Source of the DNA: Dryocosmus kuriphilus
Taxonomy: Eukaryota; Arthropoda; Insecta; Hymenoptera; Cynipidae
DNA: 64,000 nucleotides
Direction of reading: 5' to 3'
Assembly: GCA_038277395.1 (NCBI GenBank)
Contig: CM076192.1
Coordinates: 197,225,647-197,289,646 of the forward strand
This document shows positions 53,219-64,000 of this stretch, piece after piece (the stretch's first letter is position 1; each line of letters begins with the position of its first letter). Made by a program: the position numbers and the translations under genes. The notes under the pieces were generated by a model. That model was not told where the DNA came from. It searched no databases and worked only from the letters and a program-made list of their open reading frames with translations.

Positions 53219-53551
53219 ATGCAGCCGCATCCTATTCTAATAAATCTTACCGGCTGCTACTCTTACATTACAATTATTCATAGCTTAAAATTCATCTACC
53301 CTTACGCTTCTGTAGGGCCTCCTTTTCCTTTTCTCATCATTTGCTTCCCAATCATGTTAATAGCCCCTCCCCAGAAACGCTCACTATTCTATTTTTACTC
53401 CTCTGTACTTCTGAAACTACTACATTTGCCATATTTAGTCTATAATTTAAAAAATTTTAACTCCGTCTCAAAATTCGTAATCAGCGACCTCGAAAATCTC
53501 TTTGATCGAGAGTTCACAGGAAATCGACCTGATGAAGCTTTTGGTGACTAG
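53219..53551 (+). CDS. conserved plus-strand frame, copy B
   Basis: An ATG at 53219 opens 110 codons with a hydrophobic first half (about residues 15-60) and a charged end (NLFDREFTGNRPDEAFGD). The duplicate at 49381 keeps the frame over its whole length with one in-frame codon gain. By hand I count about 17 synonymous and 36 amino-acid-changing codon differences, which is only weak support for coding. It would lie head to head with gene copy B, about 100 bp from that gene's upstream exon. It could be a small membrane protein or a chance frame. Confidence 0.35.
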   Translation: MQPHPILINLTGCYSYITIIHSLKFIYPYASVGPPFPFLIICFPIMLIAPPQKRSLFYFYSSVLLKLLHLPYLVYNLKNFNSVSKFVISDLENLFDREFTGNRPDEAFGD

Positions 53552-54954
53552 GTACCTCAGGAAATTGAATTTCTTGATATAATAGGTCACACAGTTGTAA
53601 AATTTCCCAAATTCTTCCCAAATTCTTCGAGATTCGAATTCAGGGCGAAAAATTACGTGAGAAAACAATTTAAAATCTCAGCGGGGGATATCTTGTAGCT
53701 GGCATAATTCTTTGATGTGCAATTGACATTTTAAAAATGGTGAAAAACTATTAAATTCGATATTTAAACTGTTTTCGATTTGATCATGATCAATTTTATT
53801 AAAAATAAGATATTTTTTTAAAGACTATATTATGGAAAAGACTGTTTTCGCATTTTGTACTAACTTTATTGGAGTGACATGAGAAAGGGAATCGATTTTT
53901 TTCGAATCACACCTTTTCTACGCTTGCTTCGACTGTGGTCGAGGATGAAGAGAAGAAGAAGGTGGAAAGACGGGAATTTAGTTGAATAAAGTATCCAAAA
54001 TGTGTACATAGTTGGATGTCTCACAAATGCTTAGGAATGACTTTGAATTATTTTTTCATTTCTGAGCTGAACAATTAATTCGAATTCGCCCAGCCTATCT
54101 ACCTGCGAACATGTTCGGGTGCTGCCGTTATTGCTTCGCCATTAATGGTCAGTGGAATATTCAGGTCCAGTCGTCCAGATTCCTACGCTCGTAGTTTGGT
54201 AAGGAAAATGCGCTGCTTATTTTAAAAGATGACTGTAACTTTAATGGGTTAGAAATCTTTTGGGCTAGCGCTAATGTAAAGCAACGTATGTACAACTAGT
54301 TACATTAATGATCACGGTGGATCTAGACTTACCTCAACCTAGAGCTAGAACCATAAAGGACATCTCACGATCATTTTGAGTCCAAAAAGGAAGAAACTTT
54401 AGAGCTCTTTTTTGAGAAAGCTATATTTTCTATTTTAACGAATAGTAAATAATTTCTAAACAAGTAGGTTGAAAGTGGAATTTTATTGGCTTAAACCATT
54501 CAGCTTAATATACAAAAAGGCAACCTAAGGTGATAATATTTTAGAAGAAACGAAACTCTTAAATATTTCGGTAAAATAATGAAAAACATGAAACAAAATT
54601 ATTTTTTGAACATTTCTTTTCCAGTCCGTCCAATGTCCTAGGCACCGGGGTCATGGCCCAAAGTTACATTTTTAAATGGGTTGTTTCACAAAAAAAGAAT
54701 ATTTTGTTTCAAAAAAATTATATGCATAAATTCAACTTGTGAGGGCCATAACACCAAAACTTTGGATAAACTTCCCAAAACGCGACAAATTGAATTGCTG
54801 TGAAATGTGATGTACAAAAATTCAATATTCAAAGAATTCAATTTAAAAAATTTTTTAAATTCATGCTTTTTGAACTTATTCCAGTAAATGCATAAAAATT
54901 GACAAAGGATCCTTAAATGAAAATTGTAGATGTTCGAAAAATACACATTTCTTG
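53552..54954. other. duplicated non-coding flank, copy 2
   Basis: Counterpart of 49717-51344 without the MITE. The stretch 54380-54790 (about 400 bp) has little counterpart in copy 1 and may be an insertion here or a loss there. No gene is seen. Confidence 0.55.
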
Positions 54955-55800
54955 TTTAGAACAGTTTTGCGCTATACAGAGTGCCAGCCCCCTCAAAACA
55001 TTGGAAAGGCGCAGGAGGCTGCCTGAATGAATTTCAATGCCCAGTAACAGGTGAGCCTTCCCGATCCCCGCAAAACATTTAAAAGGGGTAAATGTGTGAC
55101 AGAATGTATTTTTGTTTCTATTCGCGTAGGTGCTTCCATCCAAAAGACACTGGAAAGGGTTAGGCTTGTGACTGAAAGTATTTCTGCGTCCAGTCACGTT
55201 AGTGTCTTTGCGTGCCACCACAAAAGATTGGGAAATTGTAGAGGTGTGACCGAACGAGTTTTTCTTAACGATCACAGAGGTACCTTCTCGCCCTCTGAAA
55301 GCACTGGAAACGGATAGTTGTTCGAATGAAGGTATTTTTGTCACCACAAAGAGGGTGCTTCCGGAAAAATTTCAAAGTGGTAGGTGTGGGCCTGAAAGTA
55401 TTTCTGAGGCCACTCATGGGGTGCCTACAGCAAAGAATTGTAAATTGTTAGCGGTGTGACTGAAGGCATGTTTGTGTCCACTCACAGAAGTGCACCCTCC
55501 TGCCGAAAAACACTTGAAAGTTGTAGTAGTCTGATTGAAAGTATTTCTGTGCCAGCCAAGTTCGTGCCTCCTCGACCCACGAAAAGCATTGGAAGGGGGT
55601 AGTATTGTAAATGAAATTATTTTTGTGACCAGTCACTTGGGTGCCTTCCCGCTTCCAGCAGAACATTGGAAAGGCATAGGGGTATGACTGAAATTATTTT
55701 TGTGACCAATCGCAGGATGCCACCCCCCAGAAAAACACTGGATAGGTGTAGGTAATGACTGAAAGTATGTCTGTGGCCACTCGCAGGGGTCCATTTCCAC
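54955..55800. repeat. ~73-bp minisatellite, about 11 units (array 2)
   Basis: Same unit family and orientation as the array at 51345-52290, at the equivalent place in the second duplicate. Unit order has diverged. Confidence 0.9.
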
Positions 55801-55878
55801 CTCACATTCAATAACACACATTCGGTGTCTATTCTTTCGAAATTTTTCGTTAGTAGAGAAAAAATGTACTGAACGTAA

Positions 55879-56008
55879 AATATGTATTTTTCGAAGGGCT
55901 ACAATTTCGGTCTAAAGATTTTTCGGCAATTTTATGTATTTACTGCAATAAGCGCAAAAAACGTACATGAAATTGTATAGTTTTTCGAGTTTTTGGCTTT
56001 GAAGGTAC
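55879..56008. repeat. stub of a third duplicate unit
   Basis: tatgtatttttcgaag...aataagcgcaaaaaa.gtacatgaaa.tgtatagtttt matches 52301-52415, which lies 3' of gene copy B. The match fades just where the gene's last codons should begin, so gene copy C is missing. Confidence 0.8.
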
Positions 56009-56249
56009 CATTTGCGTTCATTTTTATTACCAGGTTCGTAATCAGCGAGTTAAATTACATAAGTATACCGTCTTTCAAAGCAATCCGAGGTATCGCGTTT
56101 TCGGAAGTTCAGCCGAAACTTTTGAAGATGCGCCATTCTATTTTTTCGAGTTTCGCAGCCAATTTTATACACATTGATTCTTTTATAAGTAGTTTTCATT
56201 TGAAATCGCTACTCTTGGCTGAAGACAGTCGAGGCTTCAAAATCGCTTA

Positions 56250-57225
56250 AGCGTATTTAAAAACCCCTAGACGCACTTAAAGCTTCTTAAATACCATAAA
56301 CTGTTAAAATACACATAAAATACTTAAAATTCCGTAAATCGTTTGGAACAATTAAGACCCGTAAAGTCCCTCAAATGCTTTAAACCTCTTAACTGTTGAA
56401 AAACTCCTCGATCCTTTAAAATACATTAAACTGCCATAAAAACTTTAAAACAACTTAAAGCTCAGAAAATCCTCCTAAACAACCAAAATACCTTCAAATC
56501 CTTAAAATCATGGAGCCAGTCAAATCCCTTATATCCCTTAAAGCACTTTAATCCCATAAAATAAATCAATCCCTTAAAATCCTGTGAATACTTGTAGCCC
56601 GCTAACTCCCTTAAATACTCAACTTCCTTCAAAATCTCTTTAAATCTCTTGAAACAACTACAATCTCTTTAAAATCCTTAAGGTGCTAAAACTATTGAAA
56701 TACCTTTAACGCTTTAAATTCCTTAGATCCCTTGAAATAAATTAATCCCTTAAAATCCTTTGAAAAACGTAAAGTTCCCTTAATCCTCTATATCCCTTAA
56801 AATTACTTAAATTACTTATGTCCCTCAAAACTATTTAATCCGGTAAAAATGTATAACCATTACAAGCCAAAAAGCCCTAAATGCCTAAAAAATACGAAAG
56901 AACTTTAAACCCTTAAACTCTAAAAGTACCTTAAAATACCGTGAAATCCAATAAAATGCTGAAAACGCACAAAATCATTGAAATCCTTTAAATCCCTTAA
57001 ACTCATTAAAGCCCTTAATAACCCATAAATTTCTTAGGGTTCCTTGAAGCCCTTTAAGTTCTTTATAAATCTTCGAAATCCTTTTAAAGCCCTTAAAATC
57101 CTTTAAAATGACTTAAGACTATTTCTAAGAACTTAAAGCCCTTAAAATCCCTTAATGACTTTGAAATCCCTTAAACAGCACTCAATCCATTACACCCTTA
57201 AAATCTATTCACTCTCTTCGACACT
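56250..57225. repeat. ~1 kb of cryptic CTTAAA-type low-complexity sequence
   Basis: Nearly every 8-12 bases carries cttaaa, ccttaaaatcc or a close variant without a fixed period. It is not the insect telomere repeat TTAGG. It probably derives from an old, scrambled minisatellite. No gene. Confidence 0.85.
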
Positions 57226-57339
57226 TCTGTGTCTGTAAATTCTCATTTAATTTTTAAAGCTACTGCTTTGAATATGAGACAATAACCATTAAAATCCCGT
57301 AAAATTAGGCTTTCTTTGCTTTCATATTTAGCTGTTCCA

Positions 57340-58020
57340 TTTTTATATTCACTACTTTTTGTAAACTCAAGGTTTGTATCAACAACTTGTCTTCGGTTTA
57401 AAAAGCATTATTTTCGGTTGACAAGATAACCATTTTTAGTTGATTTAAAAGTTTTGTTAATATTTCACCCTTGGTTGAAAAGTCATGTTTTCTGCTTAGA
57501 AAGACCTTTCTTAGGGTTGATATTTCGACTATTATTGTTGAAAAGAAAGCTTTTTTTCTTGTTCAAAAGTTAAATATGATATTTTTGTTTGAGAACATAT
57601 CTCTCATGTTTGAAAGTTACACTACTCCTTCAAAGTTCGTATATCTCATTTAAAAATGACACAACTTCGGGGAAAAATATCTTTTTTTGTTGATAATACA
57701 ACCATTTTTAACGAAAATGGCTTTTTTTGTTGAAAATGTGACCTTTTTAAACACAAGTTCAAATACTCTTGTAGAAAGTTACTTTTTTTTTTTGTTCAAA
57801 ATTCCACTACTTTTGCTTCAAAATTAATCCTTTTTTTAATCTAAGGCGCCCCATGTTTGACTAGGAATTCATCTATGATTTTACATTCATCTTTGGTTGA
57901 AAAGTAACATTATTGGCTTGAAAGTTCCACTGTTTGCAAGAAAATAGAGTTTTTTGTTGAAAATTCATCTTCCCTGTGTGGGAGTTCAACTGTTTGATTG
58001 AAAACAGTGTTTTTATGTAG
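57340..58020. repeat. degenerate TTGAAAATTCA-type repeat
   Basis: Phrases such as gttgaaaattcatctt and gttgaaaagtcatg recur about every 40-50 bp. The same motif family flanks the LINE at 5.4 and 7.6 kb. Confidence 0.8.
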
Positions 58021-59015
58021 ATTGATATAAGTCCTCTAGACCTACAGGAAGAGAGTTGAGAACCTCGATTCCCTCAAAAATCATATTTACAAACTCGACG
58101 TATTTTCGGTTCGAAACTCTCTTCGTACGAATCACGCTTGACCATCCTCCATTATGCGTATTATACTTCGGATCGCTTCACTGTAAAGTGAAGCATAGGG
58201 AGTATGACTCACGATGCCATGGAATTTTCCGGAGCGAGACCAACCTAGCCTCTTATTGCATTCTATTTTTCTTGTCTCTAAGACAGATTTTCTTTGTTTC
58301 TTTTCGGTTTCCTTGGAGATTTCGACAACCTGATCAATTGTCGAGATCTCTTATGAAGAAATAAGTTGTTTAATCTAATTCTTATTAGAGTAAATCTCGC
58401 TCCGGGAACATTGGCTTATAGTTTGTACCATTATATCTTACTATCTTATCATGTCTGAGTATTATCCCTTAGTCTTAATCCTGTCAGTTATTTCATTTTA
58501 TTGTAGGTATGGTTTCCTTATTCTTATCTGTCTGTTAATTTAGAACAAACGCCAAAACTAATTCTGACTTTAAGAAGTGTTATTTGAATTTCTTAGGTCT
58601 TAGGATATATACTATCGTATAGTCGAAAGATTGTCACAAAATAGTTATATACATGGGATAATTAATAAATGGATTAGTATTATGCTAAAGTCATAATTAT
58701 AAGACTGTTACTTCAAAGAGCTAAGGTAGGAGGGAGCGATCGACAGGGCCTGCGATAGTGGCATAATATGATTGGCCCAAGCGGAGATAGTGGGATCTCT
58801 CGACAAGCCGACGCCGCTCGAACGTGAGAGCTGGCCGTCCGTTTACATATATACCGCACGATTTGTATCCTCACTCTCATAGCAATTCGAATTCAATTCG
58901 ATATATTGAATTGATCTTTCAGGAATTCGGAATTCAATGATATTGCAGTACGAAGAGGCACATTGAACTTATGGAGTTAAGCGAATGTGTTTGGTGCGCG
59001 TTTCACCTAATCTAA
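58021..59015. other. non-coding interval with hairpins, leads into the Jockey element
   Basis: A perfect 8-bp stem with a GTAA loop lies at 58175-58194. A 13-bp near-perfect inverted pair is at 58227-58239 and 58395-58407. From about 58730 the sequence becomes GC-richer with a purine-rich part and could be the leader or internal promoter of the LINE that follows. No gene is supported. Confidence 0.5.
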
Positions 59016-59054
59016 GATTACGGGCGGAAGGTGTTTGGCTCGCCGCCCACCATA

Positions 59055-60258
59055 ATGAATACTAAAATGCAGATCAATACAGTGCAACATAGAAAAACTG
59101 TGGCAGTTAATACCCTGTGGATGAAGGCGTTTGGCGCGCATCTAAGCAGCAATAAGTTCTTAAATATGAGGAAGCTCTCAGATGAAATTGACGACGCGGC
59201 GCCGAAGAAGCAGAAAACGGGCAAAAGACTACATGACAGCATAACCATCGCAGCCCACAACAGATTCGGAATCCTCGAGAATAACAATGGGGACCTGGAA
59301 GAGAGCGTGGAAGAAGACCAGCTACCAGTGATGCTTGCAAAGAAGGAAAGAATAACCCCAATAGTTCTTACGTCAAGAACAAGAACCCTACGAAAATTAT
59401 AACCGAGATCAGCCAACTCACCGTTACTAAGGAAAATAAGCGAAATGACATGGAAACTGAGTCTACCATCCTTCCTGAAAACATGGAGAGCTGTAAGATC
59501 ATGAGGACGGATTTGGAAAAGAAACGGGCACCGTATTTCTCATACAACCACCCAGGAGAGAACTCGAAGCGTATCATACAGAAGAAAATGTCAGTTGGTA
59601 ACACAGACGCCCTGGTTTAAGAACTTGCACAACAAGGACCGAGACCATTGAAATGTACTCAACTTAAACAGAGAGGAGCTCCACCTTATCCATATCCAAT
59701 TTACCTCATCACATACAATATTGATGTGGACATGAATGATGTCAGGAAAATTAAATATATATTCCACCTAAAGATCAAATGGGAAAGATACAGAAATCAA
59801 AGGAAAGTAGGGCAGTGCCATAGATGTCTGATGTTCGGTCATGGGTCGTCGAACTGCATCAACAAACCACAATGAGTCATGTGCATCAAACACCACCTGA
59901 AACTGAACTGTGACAAAGCCGAAGAAGATAGCGTCCAGTGCATTAACTGCTCACGACTTCATCCAGCAAATTACACAGGATATCCAAAATATATTGAACA
60001 TCTACAGAAAGTCGAGAATAAGAGAAATAGACAAAATAAAAACAAAACTTCAAACTATTACAACAACACACACTATACAGCTATCAGACCAGCAGTCTCA
60101 AGGAACCAGAGAAGGACAAATGCTGAGACAATTCACGAGAGAGCCAAGCAGCAGGCAGAGACACCACAATCCGCAATCTACCTGAATCAGTTGGGCCAGC
60201 AATCAAATAGGAATGGATGGGAAGACGAAATTTGTTTATTATCAAGCAACAAAATATA
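59055..60258 (+). pseudogene. Jockey-type ORF1 (nucleic-acid-binding protein)
   Basis: ORF1 binds the element RNA. From the ATG at 59055 a lysine-rich N-terminal part runs to a stop at 59402; the frame then changes at least twice. At 59648-59875 comes a domain of the PRE_C2HC type (GAPPYPYPIYLITYN). A CCHC knuckle follows (CHRCLMFGHGSSNC, about 59818-59859), then an in-frame stop at 59873-59875 and further cysteines (CINCSRLHPANY, about 59940). The tail is polar and ends at 60259. Several breaks make it non-functional. Confidence 0.82.
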
Positions 60259-60439
60259 GATCAAATCTTCAATAATTTTCAAGAGTTAGCAAACGATTTC
60301 TAGATACTTAATAGATTAGCAAATATTAACAAACTAATTCAAAAAGTCAGTCAAATCAATGCTCAACAGAGAAAGACGAATGACCCAATGTCAGTAATAT
60401 AGATGTTTTCTAACTACACAACAATTGCCAGTAAATAAG

Positions 60440-62900
60440 TAAACCATACATACATTAAATATAGCCAATTGGAATGCCAATGGCATATCATGTAAATATG
60501 TCTATAGGAAGGATCGCGACAGGCAGGGTGGAGGGGCTCTTATCCTAGTGATGAATAATATTATTTCTTGCGAAGTAGCTACAAATACCAAAGCAATTGA
60601 AAGTATAGGTATAAAACTAAAAAATAACCTCACACTAGTTGCAGCATATAACCCACCGCGTGTGCACACATAAGCTGGAATTTCAACGCAAATAACACAA
60701 ATGGAAATAAAATTTTTAAATACATCGACACAAGAGGGTTACAAATGATAGCTCCGGATGGCATCAAACAATACCCTTCTAACCACCTAGCTTCTCCGCC
60801 TACGGTGGACATAGGTATACAAAAGAATATAATTTAAAATATTAGTGCAGAAGTAGTTCACGAACTAAACTCAGATCACTTGCCAGTCATAATTTAATTA
60901 ACTAGAAAAAATCACAGGAATAATTAATATAACATTTTACAACTAAAAACATGCCGATTGAATAAATTTAGAGAATATATCAATGAAAACACAAGCATTA
61001 ACCCCAATCAAGTTAGCAAGCAGCAAGTAGATCATGAAATAAAGAAAATTACCAACATAATTTGGGAAGCAGTGTATAAATACATACCACAACAAGTCTC
61101 TTTTAATGATACATACAACAACCGTCCTGAGAATATTAAAGATTTGACGAAAAACCGGAACAAATTTATGAAAATCGCGCTAAACGCTCAAAGCTATGAA
61201 ATAAATAATGTAAAATATAAGCTGTCTAACACTATAAATAAAAAATTAAGAGAACACGCTATTGATAAATGGACGAATAAACTCAATAAACCAAACACTA
61301 AAGACAACTCCCTGTAGAAGGTCACTAAAAGCGTGACAGCAAAATGCACAAAAATCCCCACGCTGCACGGGAAGCACGGGTTGGCACTTGGGGACGAACA
61401 GAAGGCAGGTGCAATACCTGATCACTTTGAATCGCTACAACATTTAACGGAAAATCCAGGAGATAGAAAAACGGAACGAACGGTCAAGAAATCTTATAAT
61501 AAAATTAAAGTCGCAGTAGGAGATCCTGAAAAAATCAAGCTTTCGTTTTCCAAAGAATTCAAAAAAATCATTAATAAAACTAAACCCAAAAAGGCACCGG
61601 GAGCCGATGATATCCAAAGCATAACACTCAAAGGTCTACCAAAGAAAGCTATCATACAAATTACCTATATTTTCAATCGTTGTCTCAAAATCTCTTTCTT
61701 TCCGAATGAACGGAAAAAAGCAAAAGTTCTTCCGTTTCAAAAACAGGGTAAAAATAAACTCTTCCCACAGAATTACAGATCGATAAGCCTACTTCCCACT
61801 CTAAGTATGGTCTTTGAAAAAATTATACTTATTATAATGTAAGAACATTAATTCGAAAATGAAATATTAATTTCACAAGAGTTTGTTTTCCGAGATAGTA
61901 GAAGCACAACTCATCAACTAGTCAACCTGACTGACTGTATTCGTACCAACTTTAACACGAAACATCACACAGAGGTGGCTTAATTAGACATGAAGAAGAC
62001 ATTCGACACGGTCTGGTATGAGGGACGATTACACAAATTTATAGAATCAGGGTTCACTCTCTTTGCATAATTAAGACCACTCTAAGCTACATTGTAAAAA
62101 ATCGTTCTCTCAAAGTTATTGTGAATAATGCTTACTCTGGCACGCACATTACACTGGCTGGTGTGCCCCGAGGGTCTATACTAGAGCCTATACTTTTTGT
62201 TCTATATAATAACAACATACTGCAAGATTTGTGTACAAAATTTAAGCTGTTCGCGAATGTCATTGAGGTCGCAGCCAAATCTTGGAGGAAGGCTCCAGCA
62301 GCGAAACTTGTGGAAAGACACATAGAAAAAATTTTGAAATTTTTCGCAAAATGGAAATTTAAAAAGAACAACAACAAAACTGAGTTCATAGTTTATAGCA
62401 AAAGACGCAGGAAAGAAAATATTCCAGTACTGACATTGGGCCATGAACAAATAGAACCTAAGATTTAGGCTGTATATCTAGGGGCCATATTAGATAGTAG
62501 CCTTAATTTCACCAAACGTGTAACTAAAGCAGTAGGGAGAGCATATGGAGCGTTGAGTTGTATCAATAAACTAATGCATAAGAAAAGCACAATAAGTATT
62601 AGAAACAGGAAAACTCTGTATAAATCATTAATATAACCGGTAATGTTATACGCTGCTCCCATCTGGAGCAGCACGAGTTCCTGCAATTACAAAAAGTGTC
62701 AGATACTACAAAATAAATGTCTACCAAGAATCTGCGATTCTAGTCTTAGAATGTCCAATGAAATCATACACGAGAGACTGAATATGTAAAAATAAGCAGA
62801 CACATTCACAAACTGACATCTAATTTCTACGAAAATCAAATACGTCATTTACCAGAACTAGATTACATAGCATATTATACACACGAAGATGCACTATTTA
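60440..62900 (+). pseudogene. Jockey-type ORF2 (endonuclease and reverse transcriptase)
   Basis: Remnants follow the expected order. The endonuclease has NWNANGIS near 60470 and RQGGGALILVMNN near 60520. The pre-RT linker is at 60958-61317. RT begins at 61333-61842 with KPKKAPGADDIQSITLKGLP and NYRSISLLPTLS. After a break come LDMKKTFDTVW (about 61987) and, at 62121-62468, AGVPRGSILEPILFVLY. The active-site box expected in the latter reads FANVIEV and has lost both aspartates. C-terminal sequence continues to about 62900. The endonuclease is largely deleted. Confidence 0.85.
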
Positions 62901-62990
62901 AAATCAAGCCTAAGCTCCTCATCAATTCATTATCTCAAAGTAAAGCGAAACGACGAAAAAACAAAATGTCATAACACGGCAAGCCGATAC

Positions 62991-63555
62991 AAACTATACA
63001 ATCTCACTTAATTACAAGCCAGGTTAAGTTGTGTATAGAATAAAGTGTATTAGAAAGTATGTGAACCATGATATTGCAACATTATTCACTAACTTGATCT
63101 TTATAAATCATTTTTCCGAAAATACTCCTATAAGTTCTGTAGTATTAGAGTTAGCATTAGAATAGAAACAAAATTTTATAAACTTAAGAGTGGTAAAATA
63201 TCCATTGGCTAGATATAGATAGAGTAAAAGATACAATTTATATATTACTTATGTAATGATTATAATATCTTTGTGGATAAACGATGATTTTTAAAAACAA
63301 AATCCTCACTCTCATTCGGTCTACAGCCTTAGATTTGTTACGACGTAGAGCTCCACGAAACGACGCCAAACCGAGCCGCTGACCTGACAGTTGGGTGGTC
63401 ACTCGCTGTTGACTCGCACGCACACGAATACCACTCTAGGAAGATATACGGAAATAAAGAACTGTACGCTTGGGAAGAAGATTTCCTTTGTGAGTCCCTC
63501 ACAGTCATCCAGAGCATCTTCTTGGCCTACAAATGCCAGCCCTTTTGAGAGCTAC
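62991..63555. other. non-coding interval
   Basis: AT-rich with a GC-richer part at 63300-63420. No gene is supported; the 3' end of the Jockey element lies somewhere near the left edge. Confidence 0.4.
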
Positions 63556-63815
63556 CTCATAAAGAAGTCTGCTCTCCAGTCCATCTCAAATAACGATCCA
63601 TCTTTAAGCCCTTCAGGCGTCCTTCTATGGATTGGTGATAATCGCTGACATATCAGCCCCTTTAGAACTAACATATAAACCAAGCATTCCCTGTGTAGTC
63701 CATCGCGAGTAGCCAATACATCTTTAGGGCCCTCGGTCACCCTTCTGTGGAGTGGTTGTACTCGCCGATAGACATTCAGTCCTCTTTAGAACTAACGCAT
63801 ACAACGAAGACTCTA
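63556..63815. repeat. ~135-bp direct duplication
   Basis: catctttaagcccttcaggcgtccttctatgg (about 63599) and catctttagggccctcggtcacccttctgtgg (about 63719) belong to two copies that also share tttagaactaac (about 63661 and 63786). Confidence 0.85.
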
Positions 63816-64000
63816 CATGTGTATCTCGTGGATGGGATTACACAAAAGGCAACGTGCGTCACGAGAGATGGCCATACTGCTTGGGGAAACACACGTGGTA
63901 CTCCGCCATGTAGGCTACCTCTCAAGGATTAATCACATGCTACCGACGCAGCCAACGATCAACCACGGTTCGCCAACGCTGCCATCGACCAGCCAGAGAT
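63816..64000. other. window end, no gene seen
   Basis: Mixed-composition sequence with a loose repeat of ccgacgcagccaacgatc and caacgctgccatcgacc at 63945-63992. It is cut by the window edge. Confidence 0.3.

Larger units (their letters stand above)
48610..56008. repeat. tandem duplication of a ~3.8-kb unit, two copies plus a stub
   Basis: Landmarks recur in order with an offset of about 3.6-3.9 kb: gene copy A/B (48610, 52410), a conserved plus-strand frame (49381, 53219), gagaaagrgaatcgattt (about 50043, 53882), tcgaaaaatacacatttctt (about 51303, 54935) and a minisatellite array (51345, 54955). After the second array, 55879-56008 matches the 3' flank of gene B (52301-52415), i.e. the start of a third unit. 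Copies show moderate divergence, a MITE in copy 1 only, and a 75-bp block of identity inside the gene. Confidence 0.9.
59016..62990 (+). mobile_element. decayed Jockey-type LINE
   Basis: Two consecutive damaged frames, a Gag-like ORF1 with zinc knuckles and an endonuclease/RT ORF2, in the order and spacing of Jockey-clade elements. Many stops and shifts show age. Neither target-site duplication nor poly-A tail was identified, so both ends are approximate. Confidence 0.85.

Noticed and set aside
56250..57225. Possible telomeric or interstitial telomere repeat
   Set aside because: The motif is CTTAAA-like without regular period; insect telomeres use TTAGG, which is not enriched here.

Overview
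This 64-kb window looks like a transposon-dense, AT-rich stretch of an insect nuclear genome. Hymenoptera, for example a parasitoid or gall wasp, fits the mix of repeats, but that placement is inference. Nothing is organised as in bacteria: there are no operons, no ribosomal or tRNA genes that I can recognise and no CRISPR. Almost every long reading frame belongs to a mobile element, most of them broken, and a few short frames may be host genes.

Layout. 0.5-3.1 kb: a mariner-like transposase with a frameshifted C-terminus, a 42-bp tandem repeat, a triplicated ~318-bp repeat and a (TA)n tract. 5.45-7.62 kb: a 5'-truncated LINE on the minus strand flanked by a 14-bp target-site duplication. 8.5-9.9 kb: an RTE-like LINE relic. 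12.8-14.6 kb: a BEL/Pao relic. 16.5-19.9 kb: a decayed Ty3/gypsy element abutting a fragment of a Polinton-type DNA polymerase B. 21.7-29.4 kb: a much younger Ty3/gypsy element with an intact gag, a canonical -1 slippery heptamer (GGGAAAC) in the correct frame at the gag/pol overlap, a full pol carrying two frameshifts, and two extra downstream frames that share a C2HC finger of identical spacing. 29.5-30.2 kb, minus strand: a compact candidate gene with a TATA box, consensus splice sites and an intron-like interval carrying ten TGCATG motifs. 30.6-32 kb: simple and ~154-bp tandem repeats. 32.0-36.6 kb: a minus-strand LTR element with very long, internally repetitive LTRs, a primer-binding site and no recognisable pol. 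36.6-41.5 kb: small tandem repeats. 41.6-47.4 kb: a decayed Polinton/Maverick with integrase, a phospholipase-A2-like capsid protein, a major-capsid-like protein and two conserved Polinton proteins.

48.6-56.0 kb is the most host-like part. A ~3.8-kb unit is tandemly duplicated, with the start of a third copy. Each unit has a minus-strand gene of an unrecognised family, an oppositely oriented conserved frame and a ~73-bp minisatellite array. A 592-bp inverted-repeat transposon sits in copy 1 and is absent from the matching site in copy 2. 56.2-58.0 kb is cryptically repetitive. 59.0-63.0 kb holds a decayed Jockey-type LINE, and the window ends in a short duplicated sequence.

The elements do not work together as one pathway; the window is a record of successive insertions. 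The young gypsy element with its twin-finger accessory frames and the tandemly duplicated gene unit are the parts most worth follow-up.
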